A stretch of DNA of 64,000 nucleotides from an uncultured Aquimarina sp. (GTDB lineage Bacteria; Bacteroidota; Bacteroidia; Flavobacteriales; Flavobacteriaceae): positions 1 through 64,000 of the forward strand of contig CANMMM010000007.1 of NCBI GenBank assembly GCA_947498935.1, read 5' to 3'. The notes beneath the pieces are model-generated. The model searched no databases. It was given only the letters and a program-made list of their open reading frames with translations, and was not told where the DNA came from. Made by a program: the position numbers and the translations under genes. Each line of letters opens with the position of its first letter. Positions within the stretch are counted from its first letter, which is position 1. Positions 54,108-63,071 of the stretch are shown here, one piece after another.

Positions 54108-55175
54108 TTAAAAATCTAGCGTAATCATACTTGTTTTACGCTTGGGTTTATTATTCGCATTACTCACCATAAAAGTTAGCTCATGTGTACCCGCTTCACT
54201 ATTTACATAAAAGCCACTTGACACCCCTACCTCAATAGGAATTTCATCTCCTGACTCATACATCACTTCATCATAAACAAACATCCCTTTTGATGATGTT
54301 TCAAATTGCATTACATAAGTAGATATTCCTACAGTCTCTATCAATTCAAAATCTATTTGAGTACCATCATCTATATTCTGATTTGCTAATACCATAGCTC
54401 CCGTAAACGTAAAATCAGGCACATCACTAATTACTAACTCTAAAGTATCAGTAAATGTCGCCCCTAAAGCACTAGTAGCAGAGAACTGCAATAACACAGT
54501 ACCAATCGCTGTTCCTTCAAAACTCCAATTCGTTCTACCCGATGTAACCGTTTGCACAATTTTTACCGCTGGCAACTCCATTCCTTCTGCATTTCTCATC
54601 ACCCCAGCTCCTTTTCCATCAGGGTCGATCGGATTTATAGAATAACTAAGATCATATTCAGAAGGCGTAAGCTCAGATATAAAGAGAGAGAGGTCAATCA
54701 TACCTCCTATATAAGCACTCTGTCTAGGATCTGCTACATCTAAAGAAAACTGAGAATCTATAATTTCATAGGATACAGTAAAGCGATCTATCATATCAAA
54801 CGCATCTTTGATCGTGAATTCTAAAAGATGCTCCCCTACAAAAGCAGGCGTATAAAAAACCCGTTGTTTTCGTGCTGATGGCAAAGATACAAATGTATTC
54901 AGATCTATCAATTGCCCACCAACTGTAACACTACCTTGTCCTTGAACCAATCGAAAAGCGATTTCAAAATCTTCTACGTTACCACTCGCTGTTACAATAC
55001 TAAAATCCAAAGGCGTAGGCATATTCAACACCGCATTTAGCGTACTGTCTTCATCAGGCACCTGCAACTCAAATCGTGCTATTACATCCTTAGTAATCTC
55101 TTTAGAGCAGCCCACCAGCATCAAAAAAAATAACAATACCCACAAATTAGCTGCACACGTACGTTTCATATCCAT
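54108..55175 (-). CDS. TraQ-like lipoprotein (Ig-like repeats), orphan
   Basis: 355 residues with a lipoprotein signal (LWVLLFFLMLVGCSKE). Three Ig-like repeats follow the pattern 'y.p...GeH.L.ft..D' (TPAFVGEHLLEFTIKDAFDM; SEAGTHELTFMVSNANNK), as in DUF3872/TraQ of Bacteroidetes conjugative transposons. It directly abuts a TraO-like gene, and traO-traP-traQ are neighbours in those elements. TraQ proper is shorter (~140 residues). No other tra or integrase gene is in the window. Confidence 0.6.
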   Translation of the reverse strand: MDMKRTCAANLWVLLFFLMLVGCSKEITKDVIARFELQVPDEDSTLNAVLNMPTPLDFSIVTASGNVEDFEIAFRLVQGQGSVTVGGQLIDLNTFVSLPSARKQRVFYTPAFVGEHLLEFTIKDAFDMIDRFTVSYEIIDSQFSLDVADPRQSAYIGGMIDLSLFISELTPSEYDLSYSINPIDPDGKGAGVMRNAEGMELPAVKIVQTVTSGRTNWSFEGTAIGTVLLQFSATSALGATFTDTLELVISDVPDFTFTGAMVLANQNIDDGTQIDFELIETVGISTYVMQFETSSKGMFVYDEVMYESGDEIPIEVGVSSGFYVNSEAGTHELTFMVSNANNKPKRKTSMITLDF

Positions 55176-55730
55176 TTATTTGATTATAAATTTTAAACCC
55201 AATCCCACATAAGGTATAAAATCACCTAGATCACTATTTAGATGATATGTTTCATTAGCATCTACAGTTATAGCGACACTCTGAGCAACAAATACATCTG
55301 CATCAATCCCAACATACAAACCATAAATGATTTTGTCTGGATCAATCGTAAGTAAGTTTTCGTTTTCTAAAAACGCCTCTCCCTTATTAATTCGTTCATT
55401 ACCTACAGTACCCCCTACTCCTATTGCTAGAGCAACTGTTCTTTTATGACTCCGTAATACACCAAAAAAATAACCTAGCTGTAAGGCATAAATATCTACT
55501 GGAACTTCGATATTACGAAATGCTAGTTCTGTAGCATTTGCCACAATTGCTACTTTTAAAAAATCATACGTATTCGTTTTATAATCGATCGACACCATAC
55601 CACCTATACCATTAGCTACATAGCCACCTGAAAGAGAAGCTGCAATTTTATATTCTTGAGATTGTACGGACAATGAAGCAAATAAAACAATAGCAAATAG
55701 CAATAATGCATTTGTCTGTTTTTTTTTCAT
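55176..55730 (-). CDS. TraO-like outer-membrane barrel protein, orphan
   Basis: 184 residues from MKKKQTNALLLFAIVLFASL with signal peptide ending VQSQ; a TTG four residues earlier is less likely. Strands and turns VPVDIYALQLGYFFGVLRSHK, GVGGTVGNERINKGEAFLENEN, KIIYGLYVGIDADVF and the end IPYVGLGLKFIIK follow the TraO pattern of Bacteroides conjugative transposons (G.e.iN.Ge..l..g; fiYG; gigLrf.f). Stop and next start abut with no gap, so it forms an operon with the TraQ-like gene. Confidence 0.6.
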   Translation of the reverse strand: MKKKQTNALLLFAIVLFASLSVQSQEYKIAASLSGGYVANGIGGMVSIDYKTNTYDFLKVAIVANATELAFRNIEVPVDIYALQLGYFFGVLRSHKRTVALAIGVGGTVGNERINKGEAFLENENLLTIDPDKIIYGLYVGIDADVFVAQSVAITVDANETYHLNSDLGDFIPYVGLGLKFIIK

Positions 55731-56067
55731 AACGAAAAACAATTATTGATTGGGGTTAGTTAAGCTATCTATAAAATGGTTCTAACTTTTTGAATTAAAA
55801 AAAGATGTAATAAATCATTACATACAGCAACTTCTATAAGTTTACTACCATTTCTATCTTAACAAAAATAAAAGGAAATTCATGATGTAAAAAAAAGTAC
55901 GGAAAAATTATGTTAATTTTAGCAATACTTAACTCACTATTCTCAATAGTGAATCCACTTATCCATCACTTTTTTTTACATAAATCCACGATCACACTTG
56001 CCTAGTTTTATTAATGTGCACAAACAATATTCTTTTACAAAAAATCCAATACCTTAGTTAATTGCAT
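55731..56067. other. AT-rich gap without a recognised gene
   Basis: No plausible coding frame is seen. A small hairpin TTCACTATT/AATAGTGAA occurs near 55935-55955. It presumably contains the promoter of the TraO/TraQ-like operon, though no clear -33/-7 was identified. Confidence 0.5.
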
Positions 56068-56095
56068 AAAAAAAGGGATCACCATAGCGATCCCT
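56068..56095 (-). terminator. Terminator of the 55-residue membrane protein gene
   Basis: Minus strand: GGGATC-GCTATGGT-GATCCC followed by TTTTTTT, about 40 bases after the stop. Confidence 0.85.
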
Positions 56096-56135
56096 AATTA
56101 TATAATATATTGTTATAATATCTTATAGAAGTTAA

Positions 56136-56303
56136 TTACTTCTGATTACGTTTTTCTTGCAATTTAAGTTTGATATTCTCGATCGTAGCTCCAAACAACC
56201 AGTAAGGAATTACGAATGTCAATAAGAAAATCATTAACCAAAATCCAATAGTTAGGATTGTTAAAAATGCTAAAAAACCAAGATATTGATCAAATTCAAA
56301 CAT
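56136..56303 (-). CDS. Small membrane protein, 55 residues
   Basis: A short gene with ATG at 56303 and a stop at 56136. FEFDQYLGFLAFLTILTIGF and WLMIFLLTFVIPYWLFGATI form one long or two short membrane segments; the tail IKLKLQEKRNQK is basic. A terminator follows and the gene is divergent from fumC. The family is not recognised, but composition, terminator and codon use support a real gene. Confidence 0.7.
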   Translation of the reverse strand: MFEFDQYLGFLAFLTILTIGFWLMIFLLTFVIPYWLFGATIENIKLKLQEKRNQK

Positions 56304-56441
56304 AATGTATTGTAATTTCTAATTTTTAAGCAAATATACTAACTCTTCTTATATTTCTCAAAAGAAGAACGCAAATAATTTCATCCTTTCACCGACTTGT
56401 AAAAAGTAGTTGGTTTATACGGTATACGGTCTACAAATCCT

Positions 56442-56449
56442 TACTTTTG
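56442..56449 (+). promoter_or_regulatory. -7 promoter element of fumC
   Basis: TACTTTTG, 27 bases before the ATG. Nearby GTATACGGTATACGGTCTAC is internally repetitive and could be an operator. Confidence 0.5.
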
Positions 56450-56476
56450 TCTACCGTATTATAAATCATCACCACT

Positions 56477-57874
56477 ATGGAATATAGAATAGAAAAAGAT
56501 ACTATGGGTACTGTAGAAGTGCCTGCAGATAAACTTTGGGGAGCGCAAACAGAGCGTTCTAGAAATAATTTTAAGATTGGAGCACCTGCATCTATGCCAT
56601 TAGAAATTGTGTACGGTTTTGCATATCTCAAAAAAGCTGCCGCTTATACAAATTGTGAACTAGGGGTGCTTCCTATAGAAAAAAGAGACTTGATCGGACA
56701 AGTGTGTGATGAAATATTAGCCGGAAAACACGACGATCAGTTTCCTTTAGTGATCTGGCAGACAGGTTCTGGTACACAGAGTAATATGAATGTCAATGAA
56801 GTAATCGCTAACAGAGCACATCAATTAGCTGGACAGACCATCGGAGAAGGCGAAAAAACACTACAACCTAATGATGATGTAAATAAGTCGCAATCTTCTA
56901 ATGATACATTCCCTACAGGTATGCACATTGCTGCCTATAAGAAACTGGTAGAAGTAACAATTCCTGGAGTTACGCAATTAAGAGATACCCTAAAAAAGAA
57001 ATCCGAAGCATTTAAAAATGTAGTAAAAATAGGTCGTACGCATTTTATGGATGCTACACCACTGACTATAGGGCAGGAACTTTCTGGATATGTATCGCAA
57101 TTAGATCATGGACTTAAAGCACTGACCAATACACTACCGCATTTAGCGGAGTTAGCACTCGGAGGAACTGCTGTAGGTACTGGATTAAATACACCTAAGG
57201 GGTATGCAAAACGCGTAGCCGAATTCATAGCTGAATTTACAAACCTACCTTTTATCACTGCCGAAAATAAATTCGAAGCATTGGCAGCACACGATGCTTT
57301 TGTAGAAACACATGGTGCACTAAAACAACTCGCTGTTTCTCTAAACAAGATAGGAAATGATATCCGAATGCTCGCTTCTGGTCCTAGAAGTGGTATCGGA
57401 GAATTACTAATCCCTGCTAACGAGCCTGGTAGTTCGATTATGCCTGGAAAAGTAAACCCTACACAATGTGAAGCATTGACTATGGTATGTGCACAAGTAT
57501 TAGGAAATGATGTAGCTATCAATGTAGGAGGAATGCAAGGACATTTTGAGCTCAATGTATTCAAACCTGTAATGGCTGCTAATCTATTACAGAGTGCACA
57601 ATTGATCGGAGATGCATGTGTATCATTTGATGTACACTGTGCACAAGGTATTGAACCAAACCAACAACGAATTACAGAATTACTCAACAATTCTTTAATG
57701 CTAGTCACTGCATTAAATACTAAAATTGGTTACTACAAAGCTGCTGAAATTGCCAACACAGCACATGCCAATGGTACTACACTAAAGCAAGAAGCTATTG
57801 CACTAGGGTATGTAACAGCAGAAGAATTTGACGAATGGGTAAAACCAGAAGATATGGTAGGAGCCTTAAAATAA
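56477..57874 (+). CDS. fumC: Class II fumarate hydratase
   Basis: 465 residues, normal length. [69 protein letters not shown] and the signature [17 protein letters not shown] (catalytic Ser) are present. It interconverts fumarate and malate in the TCA cycle. Followed by a strong terminator. Single-gene unit. Confidence 0.98.
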   Translation: MEYRIEKDTMGTVEVPADKLWGAQTERSRNNFKIGAPASMPLEIVYGFAYLKKAAAYTNCELGVLPIEKRDLIGQVCDEILAGKHDDQFPLVIWQTGSGTQSNMNVNEVIANRAHQLAGQTIGEGEKTLQPNDDVNKSQSSNDTFPTGMHIAAYKKLVEVTIPGVTQLRDTLKKKSEAFKNVVKIGRTHFMDATPLTIGQELSGYVSQLDHGLKALTNTLPHLAELALGGTAVGTGLNTPKGYAKRVAEFIAEFTNLPFITAENKFEALAAHDAFVETHGALKQLAVSLNKIGNDIRMLASGPRSGIGELLIPANEPGSSIMPGKVNPTQCEALTMVCAQVLGNDVAINVGGMQGHFELNVFKPVMAANLLQSAQLIGDACVSFDVHCAQGIEPNQQRITELLNNSLMLVTALNTKIGYYKAAEIANTAHANGTTLKQEAIALGYVTAEEFDEWVKPEDMVGALK

Positions 57875-57900
57875 ACTCCTATACACCTATTATATATATG

Positions 57901-57933
57901 AAAAACCCGCACTTGTAAAAGTGCGGGTTTTTA
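57901..57933 (+). terminator. Terminator of fumC
   Basis: AAAACCCGCACTT-GTAA-AAGTGCGGGTTTTT stem with T-run. Between 57934 and 58103 only a weak hairpin (GATGG...CCATC near 58036-58072) is seen. Confidence 0.93.
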
Positions 57934-58103
57934 CGTCCCCAAAAGTAAAATGCATCAAAGTTACCCCATTACTTTGACACATTTAATCTGTCTGTAGCTA
58001 TAGACTATATACCCAATAGCTAACTGTATCAATGTATCTTTATTAGATGGCGAACTCTTAGAAAAGAGCCCCATCTTATTATGTATTCATCTAATACATA
58101 GCA

Positions 58104-58190
58104 TTATCTATGGATCGCATGGCTACTTGCTTTTGCTAATTCTTTAAAGAAAGTTTTTAAGAATTTCCAATTGATTCGGAATGGTTTCAT
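58104..58190 (-). CDS. 28-residue microprotein, copy 1
   Basis: ATG at 58188-58190, stop TAA at 58104-58106. The peptide starts MKPFRINWKFLKTFFKELAK and ends ASSHAIHR. It aligns without gaps over its full length to the peptide at 58287-58373, sharing about 13 of 28 positions including KEL and ASSHA. The first half is amphipathic-helical with basic and aromatic residues. The conserved length, frame and C-terminus argue for real genes. Function unknown; no family recognised. Confidence 0.6.
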   Translation of the reverse strand: MKPFRINWKFLKTFFKELAKASSHAIHR

Positions 58191-58235
58191 AAGTGTAAGT
58201 GTATTAGTATTGTATAGGCGTACTATTTATAGATT

Positions 58236-58258
58236 AAAAAAACTCGCTTCCCCAAGCG
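58236..58258 (-). terminator. Terminator between the two microprotein genes
   Basis: Minus strand CGCTT-GGGG-AAGCG then AGTTTTTTT, directly downstream of the gene at 58287-58373 and upstream of the one at 58104-58190. Confidence 0.8.
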
Positions 58259-58286
58259 TTCAGTGCATATAAATTTTGTCGTTTGC

Positions 58287-58373
58287 TTAGTTACGCATCG
58301 CATGACTACTAGCACCTGGTAACTCTTTTACAAACGTTACAAAAACTTTGAAATAAGTATGAAATAAATTCAT
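58287..58373 (-). CDS. 28-residue microprotein, copy 2
   Basis: ATG at 58371-58373, stop at 58287-58289. Starts MNLFHTYFKVFVTFVKELPG and ends ASSHAMRN. Preceded by a canonical promoter (58443-58474) about 70 bases upstream and followed by a terminator, so it has a complete transcription unit of its own. Paralogous to the peptide at 58104-58190. Hydrophobic, aromatic N-terminal half with basic residues, polar conserved C-terminus; a membrane-associating peptide is possible but unproven. Confidence 0.65.
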   Translation of the reverse strand: MNLFHTYFKVFVTFVKELPGASSHAMRN

Positions 58374-58442
58374 GATCTTGTGATTGATTAAATGAAGTGG
58401 ATTGCTCTACTCCTATGATTAAAATTAGTTGTTTCGATGGTA

Positions 58443-58474
58443 CAAATATAAATTGAGTACGTGTTTTACACAAT
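58443..58474 (-). promoter_or_regulatory. Promoter of the microprotein unit
   Basis: Minus strand: ATTG (58474-58471), 20 bases, TATATTTG (58450-58443), an excellent -33/-7 pair. Transcription should start near 58436, giving a ~60-base leader before the ATG at 58373. Confidence 0.75.
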
Positions 58475-58624
58475 GGGGGAAATCACCTAATTTACACAGT
58501 CAAAAGCCCTAAAGCTCCACTAAAAAAGAGATGATCGACCAAATACATCGATAAAAAGCATCTTATTCCATCACACCGTTTTTCATGATCGTATTCATTT
58601 CTCTATAAAAAACATTATTTTTTT

Positions 58625-58715
58625 GCGTTAGGGATAGCAGAGGAAATCCCACAGCCCGACGATAGGAGGTGCGAGGAATTGGAACGGATAGCCCGACCCC
58701 TTGTGGGTAACGCCC
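58625..58715 (+). repeat. Dispersed ~90-bp repeat, copy 9 (type A)
   Basis: GCGTTAGGGATAGCAGAGGA, CCCACAGCCCGACGATAGGA and end GGGTAACGCCC. It follows the holA gene 3' end and is the best-preserved type A copy. Confidence 0.88.
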
Positions 58716-58742
58716 AGATTATAAAAAAACGAGACCAGAAAA

Positions 58743-59747
58743 CTAGTTCATAATTTTAACCAACAATTCCTTGAGTATGTCTCCTTGTGGAATATTCGCA
58801 GCCCCTACCCCTTTGCTTTTTACGTCTGCTTCTCTTAGCAAGGCTATGATTTGACTTACCTTTCGCATTGGATAATTGCGGGCGGCATCTGCATAATCGC
58901 CTACGAAGTATGGATTAATCTTTAAGGCCGAAGCTACATTGCGCTGCGATTTATCTGATAATCCATGGTATTGTAACACTTGAGAAAAGAAACTGTATAA
59001 TAAGGAGATGGTCATCACCAAGGGATTATCCTTAGGATTCTGTGCAAAATAGTTGATAATCCGAAAGGCTTTGGTCACATTACGAGCGCCGATCGCCTTG
59101 CGCAACTCGAAATTATTAAAATCCTTACTGATTCCTATATTCGTCTCTATAGTATCGGCCGTAATGGTTTCGCCCTTAGGAATAATTAGTTTTAGCTTGT
59201 CTAACTCATTACTAATCTTACTCAGGTCTGTGCCTAAAAATTCGACCAACATCTGTGCAGCTTTGGGATCTATAGTATATTTAGCACCTGCCAGTATTCT
59301 ACGAATCCAATCAGCTACTTGATTCTCATACAACTTCTTACTCTCGAAGATCACCCCAGATTTCTTTACTGCCTTGTACAGTTTTTTTCGCTTGTCTATC
59401 TTTTTATACTTATAGCACACTACTAAAACTGTAGTAGGTTGCGGATTATCGGCATAGTCCGCCAGCTTTTCGATGGTACGAGATAGCTCTTGTGCTTCTT
59501 TGATAATCACTACCTGACGTTCTGCCATCATTGGATAGCGCTTGGCATTAGAAACAATTTCATCTACAGATACATCTCTACCATACAACACCATCTGATT
59601 GAATCCTTTCTCCTCTTCTGCCAATACATTCTTATCTATGTACTCAGAAATTTTATCGATGTAGTAAGGCTCTTCGCCCATCAAAAAATAAATCGGACGT
59701 ATCGCTCCTTTTTTTATATCAGTTACAATCTGTTTTACTTCATCCAT
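58743..59747 (-). CDS. holA: DNA polymerase III subunit delta
   Basis: 334 residues. PIYFLMGEEPYYIDKISEYI starts the AAA+-like domain I; ERQVVIIKEAQELS, TVLVVCYKYKKIDKRKKLYKAVKK and LGTDLSKISNELDKLKL follow, with the C-terminal domain LVMTISLLYSFFSQVLQYHG. HolA is the clamp-loader subunit that opens the beta clamp. It is divergent from the HsdR-N-like gene, a common arrangement in Bacteroidetes. Confidence 0.93.
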   Translation of the reverse strand: MDEVKQIVTDIKKGAIRPIYFLMGEEPYYIDKISEYIDKNVLAEEEKGFNQMVLYGRDVSVDEIVSNAKRYPMMAERQVVIIKEAQELSRTIEKLADYADNPQPTTVLVVCYKYKKIDKRKKLYKAVKKSGVIFESKKLYENQVADWIRRILAGAKYTIDPKAAQMLVEFLGTDLSKISNELDKLKLIIPKGETITADTIETNIGISKDFNNFELRKAIGARNVTKAFRIINYFAQNPKDNPLVMTISLLYSFFSQVLQYHGLSDKSQRNVASALKINPYFVGDYADAARNYPMRKVSQIIALLREADVKSKGVGAANIPQGDILKELLVKIMN

Positions 59748-59773
59748 TCAGAAAAAATCATCAAATTTGCGAC

Positions 59774-60217
59774 ATGCAAGTACTGAATTTTCCAGCATAT
59801 CAGTTTAGGCTCAAAAATAGCGAAAATAAAGTTGCTATTTTTGATCGTATTCGCAAAAAGTTTGTCATCCTTACCCCCGAAGAATGGGTACGACAGCATA
59901 CTGTACATTACTTAATCGAACATAAGAAGTATCCCGTAAGCCTGATCAATGTAGAGAAACTAGTAAAGGTACATGATACTAATAAACGCTATGACATCAT
60001 TATTTTTAATCCTGATGGGAGTATTTTTTTGATTGTAGAATGTAAATCGCATACGGTACCGATTACCCAAGGGGTGTTTGATCAAATTGCACGCTATAAC
60101 CTAGCTTTGGATGCCACCTATTTAATGATTACCAATGGTATGCAACATTATTACTGCCAGATGGATTATAAGGAGATGAATTATTGTTTTCTACAAGACA
60201 TACCTGCATACACCTAA
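59774..60217 (+). CDS. HsdR N-terminal-like (nuclease-fold) protein
   Basis: 147 residues. RKKFVILTPEEWVRQHTVHYLI, then RYDIIIFNPDGSIFLIVECKSH has the PD-(D/E)xK pattern D...ECK, followed by YNLALDATYLMITNGMQHYYC. Such stand-alone HSDR_N_2 proteins occur next to holA throughout Bacteroidetes, not with modification genes, so a housekeeping DNA role is likelier than restriction. 27 bases separate the divergent starts. Confidence 0.85.
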   Translation: MQVLNFPAYQFRLKNSENKVAIFDRIRKKFVILTPEEWVRQHTVHYLIEHKKYPVSLINVEKLVKVHDTNKRYDIIIFNPDGSIFLIVECKSHTVPITQGVFDQIARYNLALDATYLMITNGMQHYYCQMDYKEMNYCFLQDIPAYT

Positions 60218-60246
60218 TTGTATCTAACTAAAAAATATGTAAGCCT

Positions 60247-61254
60247 GTGAATATCGCTATTGTAATCCTTAATTGGAACGGCCGACAATTACTCGAAACG
60301 TTTCTTCCTACAGTCATTGAATTTTCTGAAATGGCTACTATATATGTAGCGGATAATGCTTCGACAGATGACTCTATCGCATATTTACAACAGCACTACC
60401 CTACTGTACACATCATCCAAAATAACAGTAATGGCGGCTATGCCAAAGGCTATAATGATGCCTTGCCACATATAGATGCCGATATATATTGCTTATTAAA
60501 TAGTGATATTGCAGTCACTAAAGATTGGCTGACTCCAGTTCTTACTGCTTTTGATCAATATCCGAATACAGCTGCTATACAACCCAAAATACTAGATTAT
60601 AAACAGCAAACGCATTTTGAATATGCTGGTGCGGCAGGTGGTTTTATGGATCAACTGGGCTATCCGTATTGTAGAGGGCGTATTTTCGACACCCTAGAAG
60701 AGGACACGGGGCAGTATGATGATATTTCAGATATTTTTTGGGCTAGTGGCGCTTGTTTTTTTATCCGAAAACAAGTGTTTGACACTCTAGGCGGTTTTGA
60801 CGAAGATTTTTTTGCACATCAGGAAGAGATCGATCTCTGCTGGCGAATTCACCAACAGGGATGGGATATTAAATATGTAGGACACAGTAGTGTCTATCAT
60901 GTGGGAGGCGCTACCCTAGCTGCAATGCACCCAAAAAAAACGTTTCTAAATTTTAGGAATAACTTATTGATGATGCTTAAGAACCTACCGAGCCACACTG
61001 TAGTGCCGCTGATTTTTATACGCATGGTATTAGATGGTATTGCTGCTATTAAATTTCTTGCTGCAGGACAACCCGCTTTGTTTGTAGCTGTATTAAAGGC
61101 ACATGGCGGTTTTTATAGACTATTCCCTACTTTTATCAAAAAACGTGAAAAACCAAAGACTAGAAAAAAATATTATCAGATTTCGTCCGTTGTATGGAAA
61201 TACTATATTCGTAACAAAAAACTATTCAACCAATTGAGCAGTTATATTCTTTAA
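60247..61254 (+). CDS. Family 2 glycosyltransferase
   Basis: 335 residues starting at GTG (MNIAIVILNWNGRQLLETFLP). VADNASTDDSIAYLQQHYP, NGGYAKGYNDAL, the DxD-like LLNSDIAV, GGFDEDFFAHQEEIDLCWRIHQQGW and LNFRNNLLMMLKNLPSHTV place it with rhamnosyltransferase-like GT2 enzymes. It adds a sugar to a glycolipid or polysaccharide in the cytoplasm. C-terminal hydrophobic stretch may attach it to the membrane. Confidence 0.92.
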   Translation: MNIAIVILNWNGRQLLETFLPTVIEFSEMATIYVADNASTDDSIAYLQQHYPTVHIIQNNSNGGYAKGYNDALPHIDADIYCLLNSDIAVTKDWLTPVLTAFDQYPNTAAIQPKILDYKQQTHFEYAGAAGGFMDQLGYPYCRGRIFDTLEEDTGQYDDISDIFWASGACFFIRKQVFDTLGGFDEDFFAHQEEIDLCWRIHQQGWDIKYVGHSSVYHVGGATLAAMHPKKTFLNFRNNLLMMLKNLPSHTVVPLIFIRMVLDGIAAIKFLAAGQPALFVAVLKAHGGFYRLFPTFIKKREKPKTRKKYYQISSVVWKYYIRNKKLFNQLSSYIL

Positions 61255-61270
61255 ATTATTGTTAATCGCG

Positions 61271-61278
61271 TATCTTTG
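61271..61278 (+). promoter_or_regulatory. -7 promoter element of the OmpA lipoprotein gene
   Basis: TATCTTTG matches TAnnTTTG, with a 62-base leader to the ATG at 61340. Confidence 0.5.
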
Positions 61279-61339
61279 CGTCACAATTTTAATAATTTTG
61301 AGTCTTATAATCTGAACAAGACATAAAACAAATTTTCTA

Positions 61340-62206
61340 ATGAAAAAAGCAATGATTATTGGGGCTTCTATGGCCGTACTTCTTTCTTCTTGTGTATCAC
61401 AAAAGAAATTTACGGCACTACAAGCTAAGCAAAAAGAAACTCAGGATCTTCTAAATACTGCAACTGTAAAATTAAACAGCTGTCTAGAAGACAAAGCAAG
61501 CTCAGCCTCTGCACTAAAAGTTCTAAAAGACCAAGTTTCTAACTTAAAAAACCAAAATTCTGCACTCTTAAATAACGTAGGAAACCTAGCTACTTTATCT
61601 ACTAAAGAAGCTGAAAACTTAGAGAGATCTTTAGAAAGCATCAAAGAAAAAGACCTACAGATCAAAACGATGAATGATGCATTGAACAAAAAAGATTCAG
61701 TGACATTAGCGTTAGTAACGAGTCTTAAAGGTGCATTAGGAAACTTGGCAGATGAAGATATCGAAGTGAATGTAGAAAAAGGAGTGGTATATGTATCCAT
61801 CTCTGATAAGCTATTATTTAAGAGCGGAAGCTACAATGTATCTACTCGTGCCAAAGAAGTATTAGGCAAAGTAGCTAAAGTAGTAAACGATAAGCCAGAT
61901 ATCGAATTCTTAGTAGAAGGACATACAGATAATGTACCTATTAAGAACAAGGTATTATTAGATAACTGGGATCTGAGTGTAAAAAGAGCAACTTCTGTAG
62001 TACGTGTATTACAAAAAGAATTTGGTGTAGATCCAAAACGTATGACTGCCGCTGGACGTAGTTACTATGTACCTGTAGCAGAAAACTCTACAGCTACAAA
62101 CAGAGCTAAAAACAGAAGAACTAGAATCGTGGTACTTCCTAAACTAGATCAATTCTACAATATGATCGAAGATGGAATGAAAAAAGCCTCTGAAAACGGA
62201 AAATAA
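61340..62206 (+). CDS. OmpA-family lipoprotein with coiled-coil stalk
   Basis: 288 residues, lipoprotein signal MIIGASMAVLLSSCVSQ. Residues ~25-125 are a coiled coil (LQAKQKETQDLLNTATVKLN... LESIKEKDLQIKTMNDALN). The C-terminal OmpA domain contains LFKSGSYNVSTRAKEVL, LVEGHTDNVPIKN, DLSVKRATSVVRVL and MTAAGRSYYVPVAENSTATNRAKNRRT. It anchors the outer membrane to peptidoglycan. Strong terminator downstream. Confidence 0.93.
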   Translation: MKKAMIIGASMAVLLSSCVSQKKFTALQAKQKETQDLLNTATVKLNSCLEDKASSASALKVLKDQVSNLKNQNSALLNNVGNLATLSTKEAENLERSLESIKEKDLQIKTMNDALNKKDSVTLALVTSLKGALGNLADEDIEVNVEKGVVYVSISDKLLFKSGSYNVSTRAKEVLGKVAKVVNDKPDIEFLVEGHTDNVPIKNKVLLDNWDLSVKRATSVVRVLQKEFGVDPKRMTAAGRSYYVPVAENSTATNRAKNRRTRIVVLPKLDQFYNMIEDGMKKASENGK

Positions 62207-62226
62207 ATAGACAATTTTCTATTTTT

Positions 62227-62263
62227 AAAAAAGGGTTGATATTCATATATTAACCCTTTTTTT
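62227..62263 (+). terminator. Terminator of the OmpA lipoprotein gene
   Basis: AAAAAAGGGTT-GATATTCATATATT-AACCCTTTTTTT. Confidence 0.93.
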
Positions 62264-62296
62264 ATAACAGTCAATCAGCTAATTAAATTACCCTTT

Positions 62297-63058
62297 ATGA
62301 AAACCCTCACTGCTCTTATCACACTCGTCATCATCAGCAGCAGCTATGCACAGCAATCCAATACTGCCATTGGCGATGCCGAAAAACTAACCTATACCGC
62401 TTCCTACAATATGTCTGGTTTGCTCACCAATCTAGCGCAAGTAACAATGGAAACTACGCGTGTAGCTACTGGAAAAAAAGAATACCTACGCCTGAAATGT
62501 AATGCCGCAACCTATGCAAAATGGGATTCTTTTTTTAAGATCAGAGATGTATATGAAGCCTATGTAAACCCCAATAACCTAACCCCTTATTTATACAAAA
62601 GAGATGTTAGCGAAGGAAACTATGTAAAAAAAGAAAAGTATACGTACAAGCATAAAAGCAAGACCATCAAAGCGATGATGCAAAGGCGAAAAGAACCAGT
62701 AACCAAAACATTACCCATGCAATCTAACACCTACGATGTGATCTCTACATTGTATCATATCCGAAATATGGATATCAACAAAGCACCGATAGGCACGAAT
62801 CAAAAGGTAACAGTACTTTTTGACCAAAAAAACCAAATCGCTTATCTAAAACTACTGGGTAAGGAAACCTTAAATACGGCAATCGGCAGTAAAGAATGTT
62901 ATAAAATAGCGGTGAATAACAGCACCCTAAAAGGTACTAACAAAAATATTATTTATCTTACCGCAGATGCGAATAAAATCCCTGTATTAATTCAATTCAG
63001 CATCCCAGCAGGAACAGGGCAGTTGACACTAAACAGTGCCAGCGGTCTCAAAAACTAA
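62297..63058 (+). CDS. DUF3108-domain periplasmic protein
   Basis: 253 residues with signal peptide MKTLTALITLVIISSSYAQ. GDAEKLTYTASYNMSGLLTNLAQVTMET, KWDSFFKIRDVYEAYVNPNNLTPYLYKRDVSEGNY and TLYHIRNMDIN match the DUF3108 beta-barrel-like fold of Bacteroidetes. Periplasmic, role unknown; in many flavobacteria it sits beside metalloprotease or OmpA-like genes, as here. Confidence 0.9.
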   Translation: MKTLTALITLVIISSSYAQQSNTAIGDAEKLTYTASYNMSGLLTNLAQVTMETTRVATGKKEYLRLKCNAATYAKWDSFFKIRDVYEAYVNPNNLTPYLYKRDVSEGNYVKKEKYTYKHKSKTIKAMMQRRKEPVTKTLPMQSNTYDVISTLYHIRNMDINKAPIGTNQKVTVLFDQKNQIAYLKLLGKETLNTAIGSKECYKIAVNNSTLKGTNKNIIYLTADANKIPVLIQFSIPAGTGQLTLNSASGLKN

Positions 63059-63071
63059 TTTTTATCTAATT

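Noticed and set aside
57106..57708. 200-codon minus-strand frame
   Set aside because: Antisense of fumC, with no recognisable protein features.
59774..60217. Type I restriction system
   Set aside because: Only an HsdR-N-like domain is present, without helicase, HsdM or HsdS; the constant pairing with holA suggests another role.
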